Source: Achromobacter marplatensis (GTDB lineage Bacteria > Pseudomonadota > Gammaproteobacteria > Burkholderiales > Burkholderiaceae_B). Taken from it: 64,000 nucleotides of DNA. The stretch is taken from the NCBI RefSeq assembly GCF_002209535.1, contig NZ_NJIG01000001.1, positions 682,001 to 746,000 on the forward strand. Reading direction: 5' to 3'. Under the pieces are notes generated by a model. The model ran no database searches. It worked only from the letters and a program-made list of their open reading frames with translations, and had not been told where the DNA came from. The translations under genes were made by a program, and so were the position numbers. Within the stretch, counting starts at the first letter, position 1, and each line of letters opens with the position of its first letter. Positions 18,912 to 27,332 of the stretch are shown here, piece after piece.

Positions 18912-19406
18912 TCAGTCCTGGATCCAGGGCAGCCCGCGATACCGCCAGCCGTCGTTCAAGCCGCGATGCTGATTGGCGTCGAGCTCACCCTCGAAGCCCT
19001 CGAACACGTTGAAGACCGACGAGAATCCGGCCTTGGCCGCGGCTTCGGCGGCCAGGGCAGATCGCTTGCCGCTGCGGCACAGCAGCAGCACGACGGCCGC
19101 TTTGCCGCCGGCGCTGGCCACCTTTGCTTCAAGTTCCCGCACGAAGCGCGGGTTGCGCGTCAGGCTCGTGCCGGTGGCCCATGGCACGTGGACCGTGCCC
19201 GGAATGTGGCCCACGAACGTACGCTCTTCCGCCGAGCGCACGTCCACCAGCACGGCATCGCCGTTCTGCGCCAGCGTCCAGGCCTCAATCGGTGTCACGC
19301 CGCCCGCATAGGGAAGATGGCGGTCCCGCGCTTCGGCGCGCGCCCGTTCCAGCGCGGCCGGCAGGACCCGTTCGGATATCGGGGCTTCGGTGGTGTCGTA
19401 GCTCAT
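18912..19406 (-). CDS. Rhodanese-like sulfurtransferase domain protein
   Basis: Single-domain rhodanese of 164 residues that carries sulfur as a persulfide on an active-site cysteine. The loop is CRSGKRS with Cys110, and the rhodanese signatures DAVLVDVRSAEE near residue 50 and GHIPGTVHVPW near residue 66 are present. It is the promoter-proximal gene of the encapsulin operon, and its stop is one base from the epsC start. In related operons a rhodanese accompanies the encapsulated desulfurase and probably passes sulfur to or from it or to an acceptor such as glutathione. No signal peptide is seen, so it acts in the cytoplasm. Confidence 0.93.
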   Translation of the reverse strand: MSYDTTEAPISERVLPAALERARAEARDRHLPYAGGVTPIEAWTLAQNGDAVLVDVRSAEERTFVGHIPGTVHVPWATGTSLTRNPRFVRELEAKVASAGGKAAVVLLLCRSGKRSALAAEAAAKAGFSSVFNVFEGFEGELDANQHRGLNDGWRYRGLPWIQD

Positions 19407-19454
19407 GGCGCAAGGGCCTCCTGGCGATTCGTCGCGCCAGGCGCGACAGAACCC

Positions 19455-19482
19455 ACAATCTAGGCCCTAAGCCGTGAAATCC
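19455..19482 (-). promoter_or_regulatory. Candidate promoter of the encapsulin operon
   Basis: On the minus strand TTGGAT (19477-19482) and TAGATT (19455-19460) are spaced by 16 bases and lie about 50-75 bases before the rhodanese ATG at 19406. The bases just upstream, 19478-19508, are markedly A+T-rich, as expected for an activator site such as that of a CysB-like regulator. Both hexamers are imperfect. Confidence 0.35.
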
Positions 19483-19549
19483 AAATGAATTAAAAGTCGG
19501 AAATTAAGAACCGCCAGTTGTGTAGCGGTGCATTGCCCGGCAAGCGGCG

Positions 19550-19570
19550 CGCCGACGGCATCGGTCGGCG
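19550..19570 (-). terminator. Stem-loop after the methyltransferase gene
   Basis: CGCCGAC (19550-19556) and GTCGGCG (19564-19570) form a seven-base G+C stem with a seven-base loop, starting 27 bases after the methyltransferase stop. No T-run follows, so it is only a candidate terminator separating this gene from the encapsulin operon. Confidence 0.35.
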
Positions 19571-19597
19571 ACCACCGCAGCGACCTGAACGCCGGGG

Positions 19598-20227
19598 CTA
19601 TTGCCGGGTCAGGCGGTATACCGACGCAGGCGGCAGATTGAGCGGCACGAAACGCTCTCTGCGCGCCGACAGCCCACACGCGTCCAGCACGGAGCGGGAA
19701 ATCGGGCAGCGCACGCCATAGGTGAAAAAGTGCATGGCGCCGCCTGGCCGCATGGCCTCGAACACAGCGGTCAGCAGCTGGTGATGGTGCACCCCGCTCA
19801 TGTTGCGCAATGGCAGCCCGCAAATCGTCGCATCGATGCCGTCCAGTTCGGGGTGTAGGTGCCGCGACAGGTCTTGCGCCGACACCTGCAGCACGGCGGC
19901 TTCCGGGAACTGCGTGCGCAGGCTTGAGCTCATGCCCGAATCCTGCTCAACCAGGACCAGCCGCGAGGGATGTACGCCTTTGCGCAGCAGCTCGCGGGTG
20001 AACACGCCGGTGCCGCAACCCAGTTCCAGCACTTTTCCTGCCATGGGCGGCACCGCTGCGGTGATCGCCGCCGCCAGCGCCGCCCCGGAAGGCGACACGG
20101 CGCCGATGGCCGCGGGGTTGGACAACAGCGCCTTGACGAACTGCTTGCGCTCTTGCAGCCAGGTCATCCGCCACTGGGACGGATGCTTGTGCCGCGCGGC
20201 GGTCTTATATGACGACGAGGAATGCAT
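19598..20227 (-). CDS. Class I SAM-dependent methyltransferase (PmtA-like)
   Basis: Small methyltransferase of about 209 residues. SAM motif I is VLELGCGTG at about residues 66-74, preceded by the pattern ERKQFVKALLSNPAAIGAVSPSG, which recalls bacterial phospholipid or rRNA-dimethylase-like N-methyltransferases such as PmtA. I prefer ATG 20227, which has AAAGG five bases upstream; ATG 20260 would add 11 residues. It stands alone between the catabolic operon and the encapsulin operon on the same strand. A phosphatidylethanolamine N-methyltransferase activity is plausible but not proven. Confidence 0.75.
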   Translation of the reverse strand: MHSSSSYKTAARHKHPSQWRMTWLQERKQFVKALLSNPAAIGAVSPSGAALAAAITAAVPPMAGKVLELGCGTGVFTRELLRKGVHPSRLVLVEQDSGMSSSLRTQFPEAAVLQVSAQDLSRHLHPELDGIDATICGLPLRNMSGVHHHQLLTAVFEAMRPGGAMHFFTYGVRCPISRSVLDACGLSARRERFVPLNLPPASVYRLTRQ

Positions 20228-20369
20228 GGGTGCCTTTGTCTCCGGTTCCAGGACCCCCATGCATGATTGCTGCGCTGCACAGGAGAACTACAAAGACATT
20301 ACCTGCCCCAGACCGCCCGCACCGGCAACCGGACGTAAGCACGTTTATCAATTGGCGGCGACAGGACAG

Positions 20370-20395
20370 GACGGCCGCCACAGCGGGCGGCCGTC
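20370..20395 (-). terminator. Strong stem-loop at the end of the catabolic operon
   Basis: GACGGCCGCC (20370-20379) and GGCGGCCGTC (20386-20395) pair perfectly over ten bases with a six-base loop, 33 bases after the stop of the Bug-family gene. There is no T-tract, but the very stable hairpin at an operon end supports a termination or RNA-stabilising role. Confidence 0.5.
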
Positions 20396-20428
20396 GCTGT
20401 CAGCTTGCGTTGCAAGTCCCCGTGGCGA

Positions 20429-21412
20429 TCAATCGATCGCCGCGCCTGCGGTCTTCACCACCTTGCCCAGCCGCGTGTACTCTTCGGCGCCGAAGTCCGC
20501 CAGCGATTGGCGGGTCGTGGGCGACGGAACCGCGCCGCGGGACTCCAGCGCCTTGCGCACTTCAGGACGCTGCAGCGCCTGGTTCACCGCGGCGTTCAGC
20601 TTGTCCAGGACGGCAACCGGGGTGCCCTTGGGCGCGTACAGCCCATCCCAGGCGAAGAACTCGTAGCCCTTGACGCCCGCCTCGCTGATCGTGGGGATGT
20701 CCGGGTTGGAACCCACCCTTTCAGGCGTGGTCACGCCCAGCGCCCGCAGCTTGCCCGCGGCGATCTGGCCCGACACATTGGGCATCACATCGATCAGGAA
20801 CGAAATGCGTCCGCCCAAGAGGTCCGTCATGGCTGCGCCGCCGCCCTTGTACGGAATGTGCATGACACGGATGCCGGCCATCTGGTTCAAAAGTTCACAG
20901 GCCAGGTGCGACGAGGTGCCGTTGCCGGCCGACCCACAGGTCAGTTCGCCAGGATGGGATTTGGCGTAGTCGAGCAGCTGGGCCAGCGTCTTGAAACGGT
21001 CGTCGGTGCCGTTGACCACCAGCGCGGCGGCGATGACGGTAAAGCGCGAGATCGGCTCGAAGTCGCTGGGGGCATAGCCGGGCGACTTGTAGAGCCAATG
21101 GTTGATGGCCTGCGTGCCGTTGGTGCCATAGGACAGCGTATAGCCGTCCGGCTTGGCCCGCGCGGCGATGGACGCGCCGATATTGCCGCCCGCGCCCGGC
21201 CGGTTTTCCACGATGATGGATTGACCCAGTTCGCGCGACAGCGGTTCGGCCACCAGGCGGGCCAGCGTGTCGCCGCCGCCTCCTGCGGCAAAGGGCACGA
21301 CCAGCGTGATGGCGTGGGCGGGCCAGTCGGCCTGCTGCGCCAGTGCGGCGCCTGCTGTCAGCGACACGCAGGCGGCAGCCGCCATGTGAATGAGAGTCTT
21401 TGAAGGGTTCAC
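20429..21412 (-). CDS. Bug-family (TctC-like) solute-binding protein
   Basis: Periplasmic tricarboxylate-type binding protein of 327 residues. It starts with GTG at 21412 behind the ribosome site AGGAGACAACA, has a signal peptide ending near residue 25 (AGAALAQ), and continues WPAHAITLVVPFAAGGGGDTL, the standard Bug opening. Such proteins are greatly expanded in Bordetella and Achromobacter and usually bind carboxylates or aromatic acids. No membrane subunits are encoded nearby. As the last gene of the Rieske/cupin catabolic operon, it probably captures the pathway substrate. Confidence 0.9.
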   Translation of the reverse strand: MNPSKTLIHMAAAACVSLTAGAALAQQADWPAHAITLVVPFAAGGGGDTLARLVAEPLSRELGQSIIVENRPGAGGNIGASIAARAKPDGYTLSYGTNGTQAINHWLYKSPGYAPSDFEPISRFTVIAAALVVNGTDDRFKTLAQLLDYAKSHPGELTCGSAGNGTSSHLACELLNQMAGIRVMHIPYKGGGAAMTDLLGGRISFLIDVMPNVSGQIAAGKLRALGVTTPERVGSNPDIPTISEAGVKGYEFFAWDGLYAPKGTPVAVLDKLNAAVNQALQRPEVRKALESRGAVPSPTTRQSLADFGAEEYTRLGKVVKTAGAAID

Positions 21413-21515
21413 TGTTGTCTCCTGGGGGATGCGTTAACGCGCGCCCGCGGCGTTGTAGGTATGTCGGGCGCGTGGTTGGATTCGGAAATGGGTCAGGCGT
21501 CTCCTGGCGGTTGCG

Positions 21516-22316
21516 TTACACGAAGCGGCAGCTCACCGAGCCCAGCGGCCCGTAATCCACATGGAAGGTGTCGCCTGCCTGGGCAAAGACGGGCCGCGTG
21601 AACGATCCGCTCAGGATGATCTGGCCGGCTTCCAGCGTGACGTCATGCTCGGCCAGTTTGTTGGCCAACCACACCACTCCGTTGGCCGGATGGTTCAACA
21701 CGCCCGCCGCCAATCCGGTTTCCTCGATGACCGCGTTGCGCGACATCATGGCGCCCACCCAGCGCAAGTCCATGTCGCCCACGCGCACGGGCCGGCCTCC
21801 CATCACCACGCCGGCGTTCGCCGCGTTGTCGGCAATGGTGTCGAACACCTTGCGCGGCCGTTTGGTCTCGGGATCGATCTGGTGCGACCGCGCGTCGATG
21901 ATCTCCAGTGCCGGAATCACGTAGCGCACGGCGTCCAGCACGTCGAACAAGGTCACGCCCGGCCCTTGCAGGCGCCGGTCCAGGATGAAGGCCAGTTCAA
22001 CCTCGACGCGCGGCACGATGAAGCGGTCGCGGGGGATCTCTGCGCCGTCGGCGAACAGCATGTCGTCCAGCAACGCGCCGTAATCGGGTTCGTCGATCTG
22101 CGAGGACAGCTGCATCGCACGCGAGGTCAGCCCGATCTTATGACCGACCAGCCGGCGGCCGGCCGCGATCTTCTGAGCGACCCATTCGCGCTGGATCGCA
22201 TAGGCGTCGGCAATGGTGATGTCCGGATGGTCCAGCGACAGCGCACGCACCTGGGTTCGCGTCTGTTCCGCTTCGTCCAGCCGGCGCGCCAGCGCCTGGA
22301 TGGTGGGGGTATCCAT
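21516..22316 (-). CDS. 2-keto-4-pentenoate / 2-oxohept-4-ene-1,7-dioate hydratase family (HpaH/MhpD-like)
   Basis: Enzyme of 266 residues of the fumarylacetoacetase-fold hydratase family, which adds water to 2-oxo-alkenoates after ring cleavage. Segments such as [16 protein letters not shown] near residue 54, the metal-binding [11 protein letters not shown] near residue 102, and the C-terminal [14 protein letters not shown] are typical and resemble HpaH most. The start has AGGAGACAAC, the same leader seen at three other genes of this operon. Its presence is odd for a simple gentisate pathway, which needs only a hydrolase after isomerisation, so the operon may handle a different ring-cleavage product. 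Confidence 0.85.
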   Translation of the reverse strand: MDTPTIQALARRLDEAEQTRTQVRALSLDHPDITIADAYAIQREWVAQKIAAGRRLVGHKIGLTSRAMQLSSQIDEPDYGALLDDMLFADGAEIPRDRFIVPRVEVELAFILDRRLQGPGVTLFDVLDAVRYVIPALEIIDARSHQIDPETKRPRKVFDTIADNAANAGVVMGGRPVRVGDMDLRWVGAMMSRNAVIEETGLAAGVLNHPANGVVWLANKLAEHDVTLEAGQIILSGSFTRPVFAQAGDTFHVDYGPLGSVSCRFV

Positions 22317-22363
22317 GTTGTCTCCTTGGCTTTTTTTGCTTATCCCGCGTCGGGCTCGGGCTT

Positions 22364-22807
22364 TTATTCGGGTTTGGGTTCAGGCGGCAGATGACGTCGG
22401 CTACGCTTGTCGGCCAGGCGCCAACCGGCGCCGGTGTCCACCAACGCGTCCTGGCAATCCCGGATGGCGACGAGCCTGGGCGCCCCGCCCTGCTCGTGCG
22501 GCACGCTTTCGTAAGCGGTCAGGAAATATGCGACGGTGGCGTGCGCGCCTTCCAGCGCGGTCAGGCGCAGGTTGGTGATGACGTGGCAAGTGGTGCGTTC
22601 CGGCGCTCGGGCGTTCAACGCGGCCAGGACTTCCTGCGGGCCGAACAGCCGCTTGCCCTGCCGCAGCCACACGCCGTCTTGCGCCATCAGCGCGGCTGCG
22701 TCCTCGTGGCGGCGGGTGTCCAACGCATGGAAGAAGTCCAGGACGACCGCTACGCAAGCGGCCTGGACTTGCAGGGTGTGGGTGGAATGTTCCAAAGGCG
22801 TCCTCAT
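22364..22807 (-). CDS. SnoaL/NTF2-like small protein
   Basis: Protein of about 147 residues with the NTF2-like fold pattern [20 protein letters not shown] near residue 22 and a strand-rich second half ending in a basic tail. I chose ATG 22807, which overlaps the reductase stop by four bases (ATGA-type coupling); longer frames lie inside the reductase gene. The fold is the same as that of Rieske oxygenase beta subunits, and the operon already has one at 25644. This copy may be an isomerase or lactonase-like helper, a second small subunit, or a cyclase-like enzyme. Function unknown. Confidence 0.75.
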   Translation of the reverse strand: MRTPLEHSTHTLQVQAACVAVVLDFFHALDTRRHEDAAALMAQDGVWLRQGKRLFGPQEVLAALNARAPERTTCHVITNLRLTALEGAHATVAYFLTAYESVPHEQGGAPRLVAIRDCQDALVDTGAGWRLADKRSRRHLPPEPKPE

Positions 22808-24033
22808 CCGATCTGGGCGCTGGCCAGCGGCACGTCTGGCCGCTGCAACAACGCCGGGTCCAGGACCGCGCCTTGCGCGATCCACTTGCGCAGTTGACGG
22901 AGATCCCGCGCTGCGTCCACCGCCACCGCGGCCACGAGGCGGCCGCCGGCATCCAGCGCCATGGACAGCAGCGCCCGGCCATCGGCCTGCGGCCGCAATA
23001 CCTCGCAGGCCGCCAGCGCCGGGAAGCCGACGATCTGCACCATGGCGTCGTATTGCTCCGACCAAACGGCACCGGTCGGTACATAGGGCGCCGTCTCGCC
23101 CAGCGCCGACAACGCGGCCGCCGTGCCCTGGTCTTGCGCGTTCTGCCAGGATTCCAGACGGATCCGGCCGCCGGCCGCGGCGTGCGCGGAGACCGCCACG
23201 TCGCCCGCAGCGTAGACGTCCTCTGCCGACGTGCGGCAATATTCATCCACCAGCACGCCGCGCTCACAGGCGATGCCCGCATCGCGCGCCAACGCATCAT
23301 TGGGCTGCAAGCCCACTCCAAGCACCACCGCGTCGGCGGCAATGCGGGTGCCGTCGGCCAGTTCGGCAACGGCTTTCCCGTCCGCCTGCGCCTGCACGGC
23401 GCGCAGCCCGGCATTGACTCGGATATCCACGCCGTGCGCGGCATGCAGCGCAGCGAGGTGGGCCGACACGCCCGGCTGCACGCTGCGGGCGCACAGCCGC
23501 GGCGCCTGTTCCAGCACCGTGACCGTGCTGCCCGTCTGCCGCGCGGTGGCCGCGACTTCCAGCCCGATCCATCCCCCGCCGACGATGACCAGATGCTTAC
23601 CCGGCCCCAGACTCGCGCGCAGGCGCAGGGCATCGTCCCGCGTACGCAGCACATGCACGCCGGCGCTGTCGACACCGGGCAGCGCCGGCACTAGCGGCCT
23701 GCCGCCCATGCAGAGGATCAGCTTGTCGTAACCCAGCGCACCGCCACCGGACGTGTCCACCTGGCGTTCCCGCAACCGCAGGCGCGTCGCCGACACGCCT
23801 GGCTGAAATTCGATGTCCAGCTGTGCCAGCCGCTGGGCCGAGAACAGCTCTGTGCTTTCGGGCGGCGCTTGCCCGCCCAGCACGGCCTTGCTCAAGGGCG
23901 GACGTTCATAGGGCGCATGCGGCTCGTCGCCCAGCAGCACGACCCGGCCGGCGTAGCCGCGGTCGCGCAGCGTGGCGGCGGCCCAGCCGCCAGCCTGCCC
24001 CGCACCCACGATGACGATGGCGCCCGTGTTCAC
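22804..24033 (-). CDS. FAD/NAD(P)H-dependent ferredoxin reductase of a Rieske oxygenase (BphA4/AndAa-like)
   Basis: Flavoprotein of about 409 residues that passes electrons from NADH to the Rieske ferredoxin encoded just upstream. The FAD motif IVGAGQAGGWAA is at the N-terminus, PYERPPLSK near residue 42 is a hallmark of this reductase class, the NAD motif IVGGGWIGLE is near residue 148, and DVYAAGDVA lies near residue 270. The start is a GTG at 24033 that overlaps the ferredoxin stop (GTGA). It is clearly part of a three-component oxygenase: reductase, ferredoxin, alpha and beta subunits. Confidence 0.92.
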   Translation of the reverse strand: MNTGAIVIVGAGQAGGWAAATLRDRGYAGRVVLLGDEPHAPYERPPLSKAVLGGQAPPESTELFSAQRLAQLDIEFQPGVSATRLRLRERQVDTSGGGALGYDKLILCMGGRPLVPALPGVDSAGVHVLRTRDDALRLRASLGPGKHLVIVGGGWIGLEVAATARQTGSTVTVLEQAPRLCARSVQPGVSAHLAALHAAHGVDIRVNAGLRAVQAQADGKAVAELADGTRIAADAVVLGVGLQPNDALARDAGIACERGVLVDEYCRTSAEDVYAAGDVAVSAHAAAGGRIRLESWQNAQDQGTAAALSALGETAPYVPTGAVWSEQYDAMVQIVGFPALAACEVLRPQADGRALLSMALDAGGRLVAAVAVDAARDLRQLRKWIAQGAVLDPALLQRPDVPLASAQIG

Positions 24034-24350
24034 GCGGCCTCCGCCTTCAGGTAGATCGTGTTCGCCTCGACCCGCACCTCGTAGCGGCGCAGGTCCGTCG
24101 TAACGGGCGGGCATTGCGGCTTGCCGGTGCGGATATCGAAGACGCCCTGATGCAGCGGGCATTCAATGGTGCCGTCTTCTACATAACCGTCCGCCAGGCT
24201 GGCGTTGCCATGCGGGCAGCGGTCCTGCGTGGCGCAGATCTCTCCCTGCAAGTCATACAGGCAGACGCCTTCTCCATCGTGCACGACGCGCAAGGTGCCA
24301 GTATCGGGCGAGATGTCGCCGACCTGGGCGACGGGTTTCCAGGTTTCCAT
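24030..24350 (-). CDS. Rieske-type [2Fe-2S] ferredoxin of the ring-hydroxylating oxygenase
   Basis: Small electron carrier of 106 residues linking the reductase to the terminal oxygenase. The Rieske cluster ligands are Cys45 and His47 in CPHG and Cys64 and His67 in CPLH, with the standard spacing. The gene lies two bases after the alpha-subunit stop and overlaps the reductase start. Homologues are NagAb, NdoA and AndAb. Confidence 0.93.
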   Translation of the reverse strand: METWKPVAQVGDISPDTGTLRVVHDGEGVCLYDLQGEICATQDRCPHGNASLADGYVEDGTIECPLHQGVFDIRTGKPQCPPVTTDLRRYEVRVEANTIYLKAEAA

Positions 24351-24352
24351 GC

Positions 24353-25621
24353 TTACAGCCCCATTGCCTTGCGGTAGTAGTCGTAGAACGACCGGATCAG
24401 CACTTCGGTCACCATGTAATCGGCGGGCTCGGTATCGCGCCCGCCCATTTCGACGATTCCCCGCGCCTCGGGATACCCCGTCACGCCGATCTGCACCTGG
24501 TTCAGCATTTCGCTGTCGTCCATGGACACGAATCCCGCCGGACCCAGCAGGTTGGCGTGCTTTAAACGCAGCCGCGTCATTTCCTCGTCGTCGTCCTCAT
24601 ACCCGTAATAGGTGAACACCAGTTCGTGCTCGGTGGGGCTGCGCGGAATCACGTGGCGCGTCTTCAGGGAATTGGCCTGGATGCCGAACTGCGCGGCCGG
24701 GAACACCCAGGCGCCGCCCACGCGGCCCCGGTTGAATTCAGCGCGCGGCGTCACGGTTTCCAGGTCGAGCAGTTCCAGGTCATCGCGGAAGCGGCTCATT
24801 TCGGTCGTGGCCGCCGTCTTCTTCTTGCCTTCGTTGTGCGACACCATGACGCTGTGCGCGCCGCCGCCCGTGGGGATGCATTCCGACTTGGAGTCGGCCC
24901 GCCACAGGCCGAAGGTGATGTAGAAGGTATGCAGCAAGGTGGCGTGGTACGGGTCCTTCAGGTTTTCCAGGTACATCTTCCAATTGCTGGGGATCAACTG
25001 GCGGCTGTAGCCCAGCAGCTTGAGCGGCTTGCCCGGCAGCATGTGGTCGATCTCGGCCAGCACTTCCGGCCCGCAGTAGTCCTCGAAGCTGGGCGCCTCG
25101 TCAGAGAACGTGGCCCAGATCGAGCCGCCCCGGTTCACGCTGCGCAGCTTGCGGATGCCGTTCTGCTTGGGGTCGAAGTCCTTCGGCATACCGCCTTTTC
25201 CCATGGCGCCGCGACGGAACGGCACGCCTTGCAGGTTGCCGTTCAAGTCGTAGTTCCACTGGTGGTACGGGCACGTGAAGTCCGTCACACGGCCGGTGTT
25301 GTGCCAGCAGATCTGCGCACCGCGATGAGCGCAGCGGTTCTCCAGCACGGTCACTTCGCCGGTTTCGGTGCGGACCATGATGACCGGCCGGTTGCCGATC
25401 CAGTTGCGCTTGTAGCAACCGACCTCCGGCACTTCGCATTCCAGGCCGACGTAATTCCAGGTCTGCCCGGCAAAGAAGATGTCCATTTCCTTCTGGAAAA
25501 TGGCCGGGTCCGTATAGACCCAGTTGGGGATGCGCGTATAGCCCTCTTTGGGCCAGCGGCGCTCGATATGAATGGGAGCCTCGGCAGGCGCGTCCAGCAC
25601 GGCGGAGTCGGAACAGGTCAT
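24353..25621 (-). CDS. Rieske oxygenase large (alpha) subunit, salicylate 5-hydroxylase / anthranilate dioxygenase-like
   Basis: Terminal oxygenase subunit of 422 residues. The Rieske cluster is formed by Cys97/His99 (CAHRG) and Cys117/His120 (CPYH). Mononuclear iron ligands His226 and His231 follow Asp223 in NLKDPYHATLLH. Overall it most resembles the NagG/AndAc group, which acts on ortho-substituted benzoates such as salicylate and anthranilate. With a gentisate-dioxygenase-like cupin next to it, 5-hydroxylation of a salicylate-like compound is the simplest reading. The start is the ATG at 25621 with AAGGA upstream. Confidence 0.9.
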   Translation of the reverse strand: MTCSDSAVLDAPAEAPIHIERRWPKEGYTRIPNWVYTDPAIFQKEMDIFFAGQTWNYVGLECEVPEVGCYKRNWIGNRPVIMVRTETGEVTVLENRCAHRGAQICWHNTGRVTDFTCPYHQWNYDLNGNLQGVPFRRGAMGKGGMPKDFDPKQNGIRKLRSVNRGGSIWATFSDEAPSFEDYCGPEVLAEIDHMLPGKPLKLLGYSRQLIPSNWKMYLENLKDPYHATLLHTFYITFGLWRADSKSECIPTGGGAHSVMVSHNEGKKKTAATTEMSRFRDDLELLDLETVTPRAEFNRGRVGGAWVFPAAQFGIQANSLKTRHVIPRSPTEHELVFTYYGYEDDDEEMTRLRLKHANLLGPAGFVSMDDSEMLNQVQIGVTGYPEARGIVEMGGRDTEPADYMVTEVLIRSFYDYYRKAMGL

Positions 25622-25643
25622 GGCAGGTTTCCTTGCAGCGGAT

Positions 25644-26135
25644 TCAGAGAGGCACGATCAGCGACGTGCGCACGCGGTAGTTGTCGTAGACGCAGTCGCG
25701 GCGGGTGAACGCCAGGCCGTCCGGCCCGTCGCGCAGCACGTCCAGGTACCGGCCCACCATGTTCAAGGTGGGCTCGCGGTCGGACAGCGACTCCATCACC
25801 GCGAAGTTGGCCTGCGCCACGATGTGGTCGCCCTGCACTTCCATCACGCGCACGCCGCTCACGAAATGGCGCAGCGAGCGCGGCTCGAACATGGTGGTTT
25901 CGCGCAGCGCCGTGACGCGGTCGCGCAGCATGTTCTTGTTCATGCAGTAGATCAGGCCCAGCGGCAGGCCGGCGTCGTGGTTTTCACGGGACAGCACGCG
26001 GTAGTGGCAGTCTTCGGTGAAGAAGTCGGGCCATGCTTCAAGCCGGTTTTCGTCCAGGCAAAAGGCGTAGTCGTCATAGAAGTCCCGCAGGCGGGCACGC
26101 AACGACAACACGCCGGAATAGTCGGTCAAGGTCAT
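25644..26135 (-). CDS. Rieske oxygenase small (beta) subunit
   Basis: Structural small subunit of about 163 residues that pairs with the alpha subunit encoded 22 bases downstream. It has the family pattern: LRDFYDDYAFCLDENRLEAW near residue 15, EDCHYRVLSREN near residue 41, and a C-terminal FTRRDCVYDNYRVRTSLIVPL-type strand. ATG 26135 gives a normal N-terminus; an ATG at 26159 would add eight residues. Beta subunits have an NTF2-like fold and shape substrate range in some enzymes. Confidence 0.9.
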   Translation of the reverse strand: MTLTDYSGVLSLRARLRDFYDDYAFCLDENRLEAWPDFFTEDCHYRVLSRENHDAGLPLGLIYCMNKNMLRDRVTALRETTMFEPRSLRHFVSGVRVMEVQGDHIVAQANFAVMESLSDREPTLNMVGRYLDVLRDGPDGLAFTRRDCVYDNYRVRTSLIVPL

Positions 26136-26174
26136 GGAAGGATCCGGGAATCGGTTCATGGGAAGCGCGTCCGC

Positions 26175-27275
26175 TTACGAGGCCGCGGCCAACTGCGCGC
26201 GGTTGCTTTCAAAGCCGCTCTGGCTGCCCAGCGCCAGGATGGGTTCCTGCATGCGCTCCTGCCAGATCAACGACTCCATCGCAATTTGCAGGGGGTGATC
26301 CTGCACGGTCAGCGCCGACGTGGTCTCGGTGCCCGAATGGTGCGAGTGCATTGCCCAGCCCGGCGCGGACAGGATCAGGTCGCCGGCCTTCCAGTCCAGC
26401 CGCGTGCCGCTGACCTTGCTGTAGCCGTTGCCGCGCAGGTAGTAGTTGATGGCAGACGAGCTGTGCCGGTGCGGCACGTGGTGGTTGTCCGGCGGCGACG
26501 AGGAAATCGTTGCAAAGAAACTATGCGTGGTGCCGATGCGGCGTTCGGTGGCCGGGTTGTACAGCACGAAGAGCCGGCGGCCGTTGTAGCCGCGCGCCAT
26601 GTCTTCGACGGTAGGCAGGTAGCGCGACACGTCCGCCCACGGCCAGTGCAACGCCTTGGATTCCAGCACGTCGATATCGATCAGCCACTCGTAGCCCATC
26701 AGCCAGGCGCCATCTGGTGTGATCTGTTCGCGCAAGGCCAGGTCACGAGACCGCGGGCCGTCCGCAGCGCGGGCCGGCACAGGCTTCGTGTTGGCATCCG
26801 CCGGCGGGACATCGCCCTCGAACTCCTCGACGTAGTGGATCTCCAGCTTTTCCAGCAAGGGCGCGTTCGAGTACGACAGCCGCACCCAGGGCGTCTTGCC
26901 CTCGTTGCGGTAGGAATGCACCTGCATGGCCGGCGTATTCCAGACATCCCAGTGGCCAACGCGGATGTCGCGGCCCGCCACAGTGGCCACGCCCTCGCCG
27001 CTGATACAGATCTCCAGCATGTTGGAGTTCTTGCGCAGATTGAACGTGCGTTCGCCGGGGTTCACCACGTTGATGGTCACGTCCGTGCCGGGGGCCAGGC
27101 CCAGGCCGGGCGCGGTCGCCTCGGGATGCACGATCAGCGAGGCGCGGCGGCCGTTGTCCGGCCGGGGCGCATCGATCAGCCGGGCGATTTCCAGATCGAT
27201 GTCCTCTTTCGGGACCACGATCGACGGCCATTTGTTCTGCTCGCGGGGGCTGGCCCCGCTGACGTCGACGAACAT
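26175..27275 (-). CDS. Bicupin ring-cleavage dioxygenase, gentisate 1,2-dioxygenase-like
   Basis: Protein of 366 residues with two cupin domains, related to gentisate, salicylate and 1-hydroxy-2-naphthoate dioxygenases that open the ring with Fe(II). The second cupin holds a full-looking metal site: His269 and His271 in VPHRHSSSAINYYL, and a later His310/His312 in AMHSHHSG. The first cupin (about 65-135) has no HxH motif. In classical gentisate dioxygenases the iron site is in the first cupin, so this is unusual. The ribosome site AGGAGACAAG precedes ATG 27275. It lies directly before the Rieske oxygenase genes and probably cleaves their product. Confidence 0.85.
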   Translation of the reverse strand: MFVDVSGASPREQNKWPSIVVPKEDIDLEIARLIDAPRPDNGRRASLIVHPEATAPGLGLAPGTDVTINVVNPGERTFNLRKNSNMLEICISGEGVATVAGRDIRVGHWDVWNTPAMQVHSYRNEGKTPWVRLSYSNAPLLEKLEIHYVEEFEGDVPPADANTKPVPARAADGPRSRDLALREQITPDGAWLMGYEWLIDIDVLESKALHWPWADVSRYLPTVEDMARGYNGRRLFVLYNPATERRIGTTHSFFATISSSPPDNHHVPHRHSSSAINYYLRGNGYSKVSGTRLDWKAGDLILSAPGWAMHSHHSGTETTSALTVQDHPLQIAMESLIWQERMQEPILALGSQSGFESNRAQLAAAS

Positions 27276-27332
27276 GCTTGTCTCCTGTTGCCGCCGGCGC
27301 TGCGGCCGGCTGTCTCGTTGATTGGATTCAGT

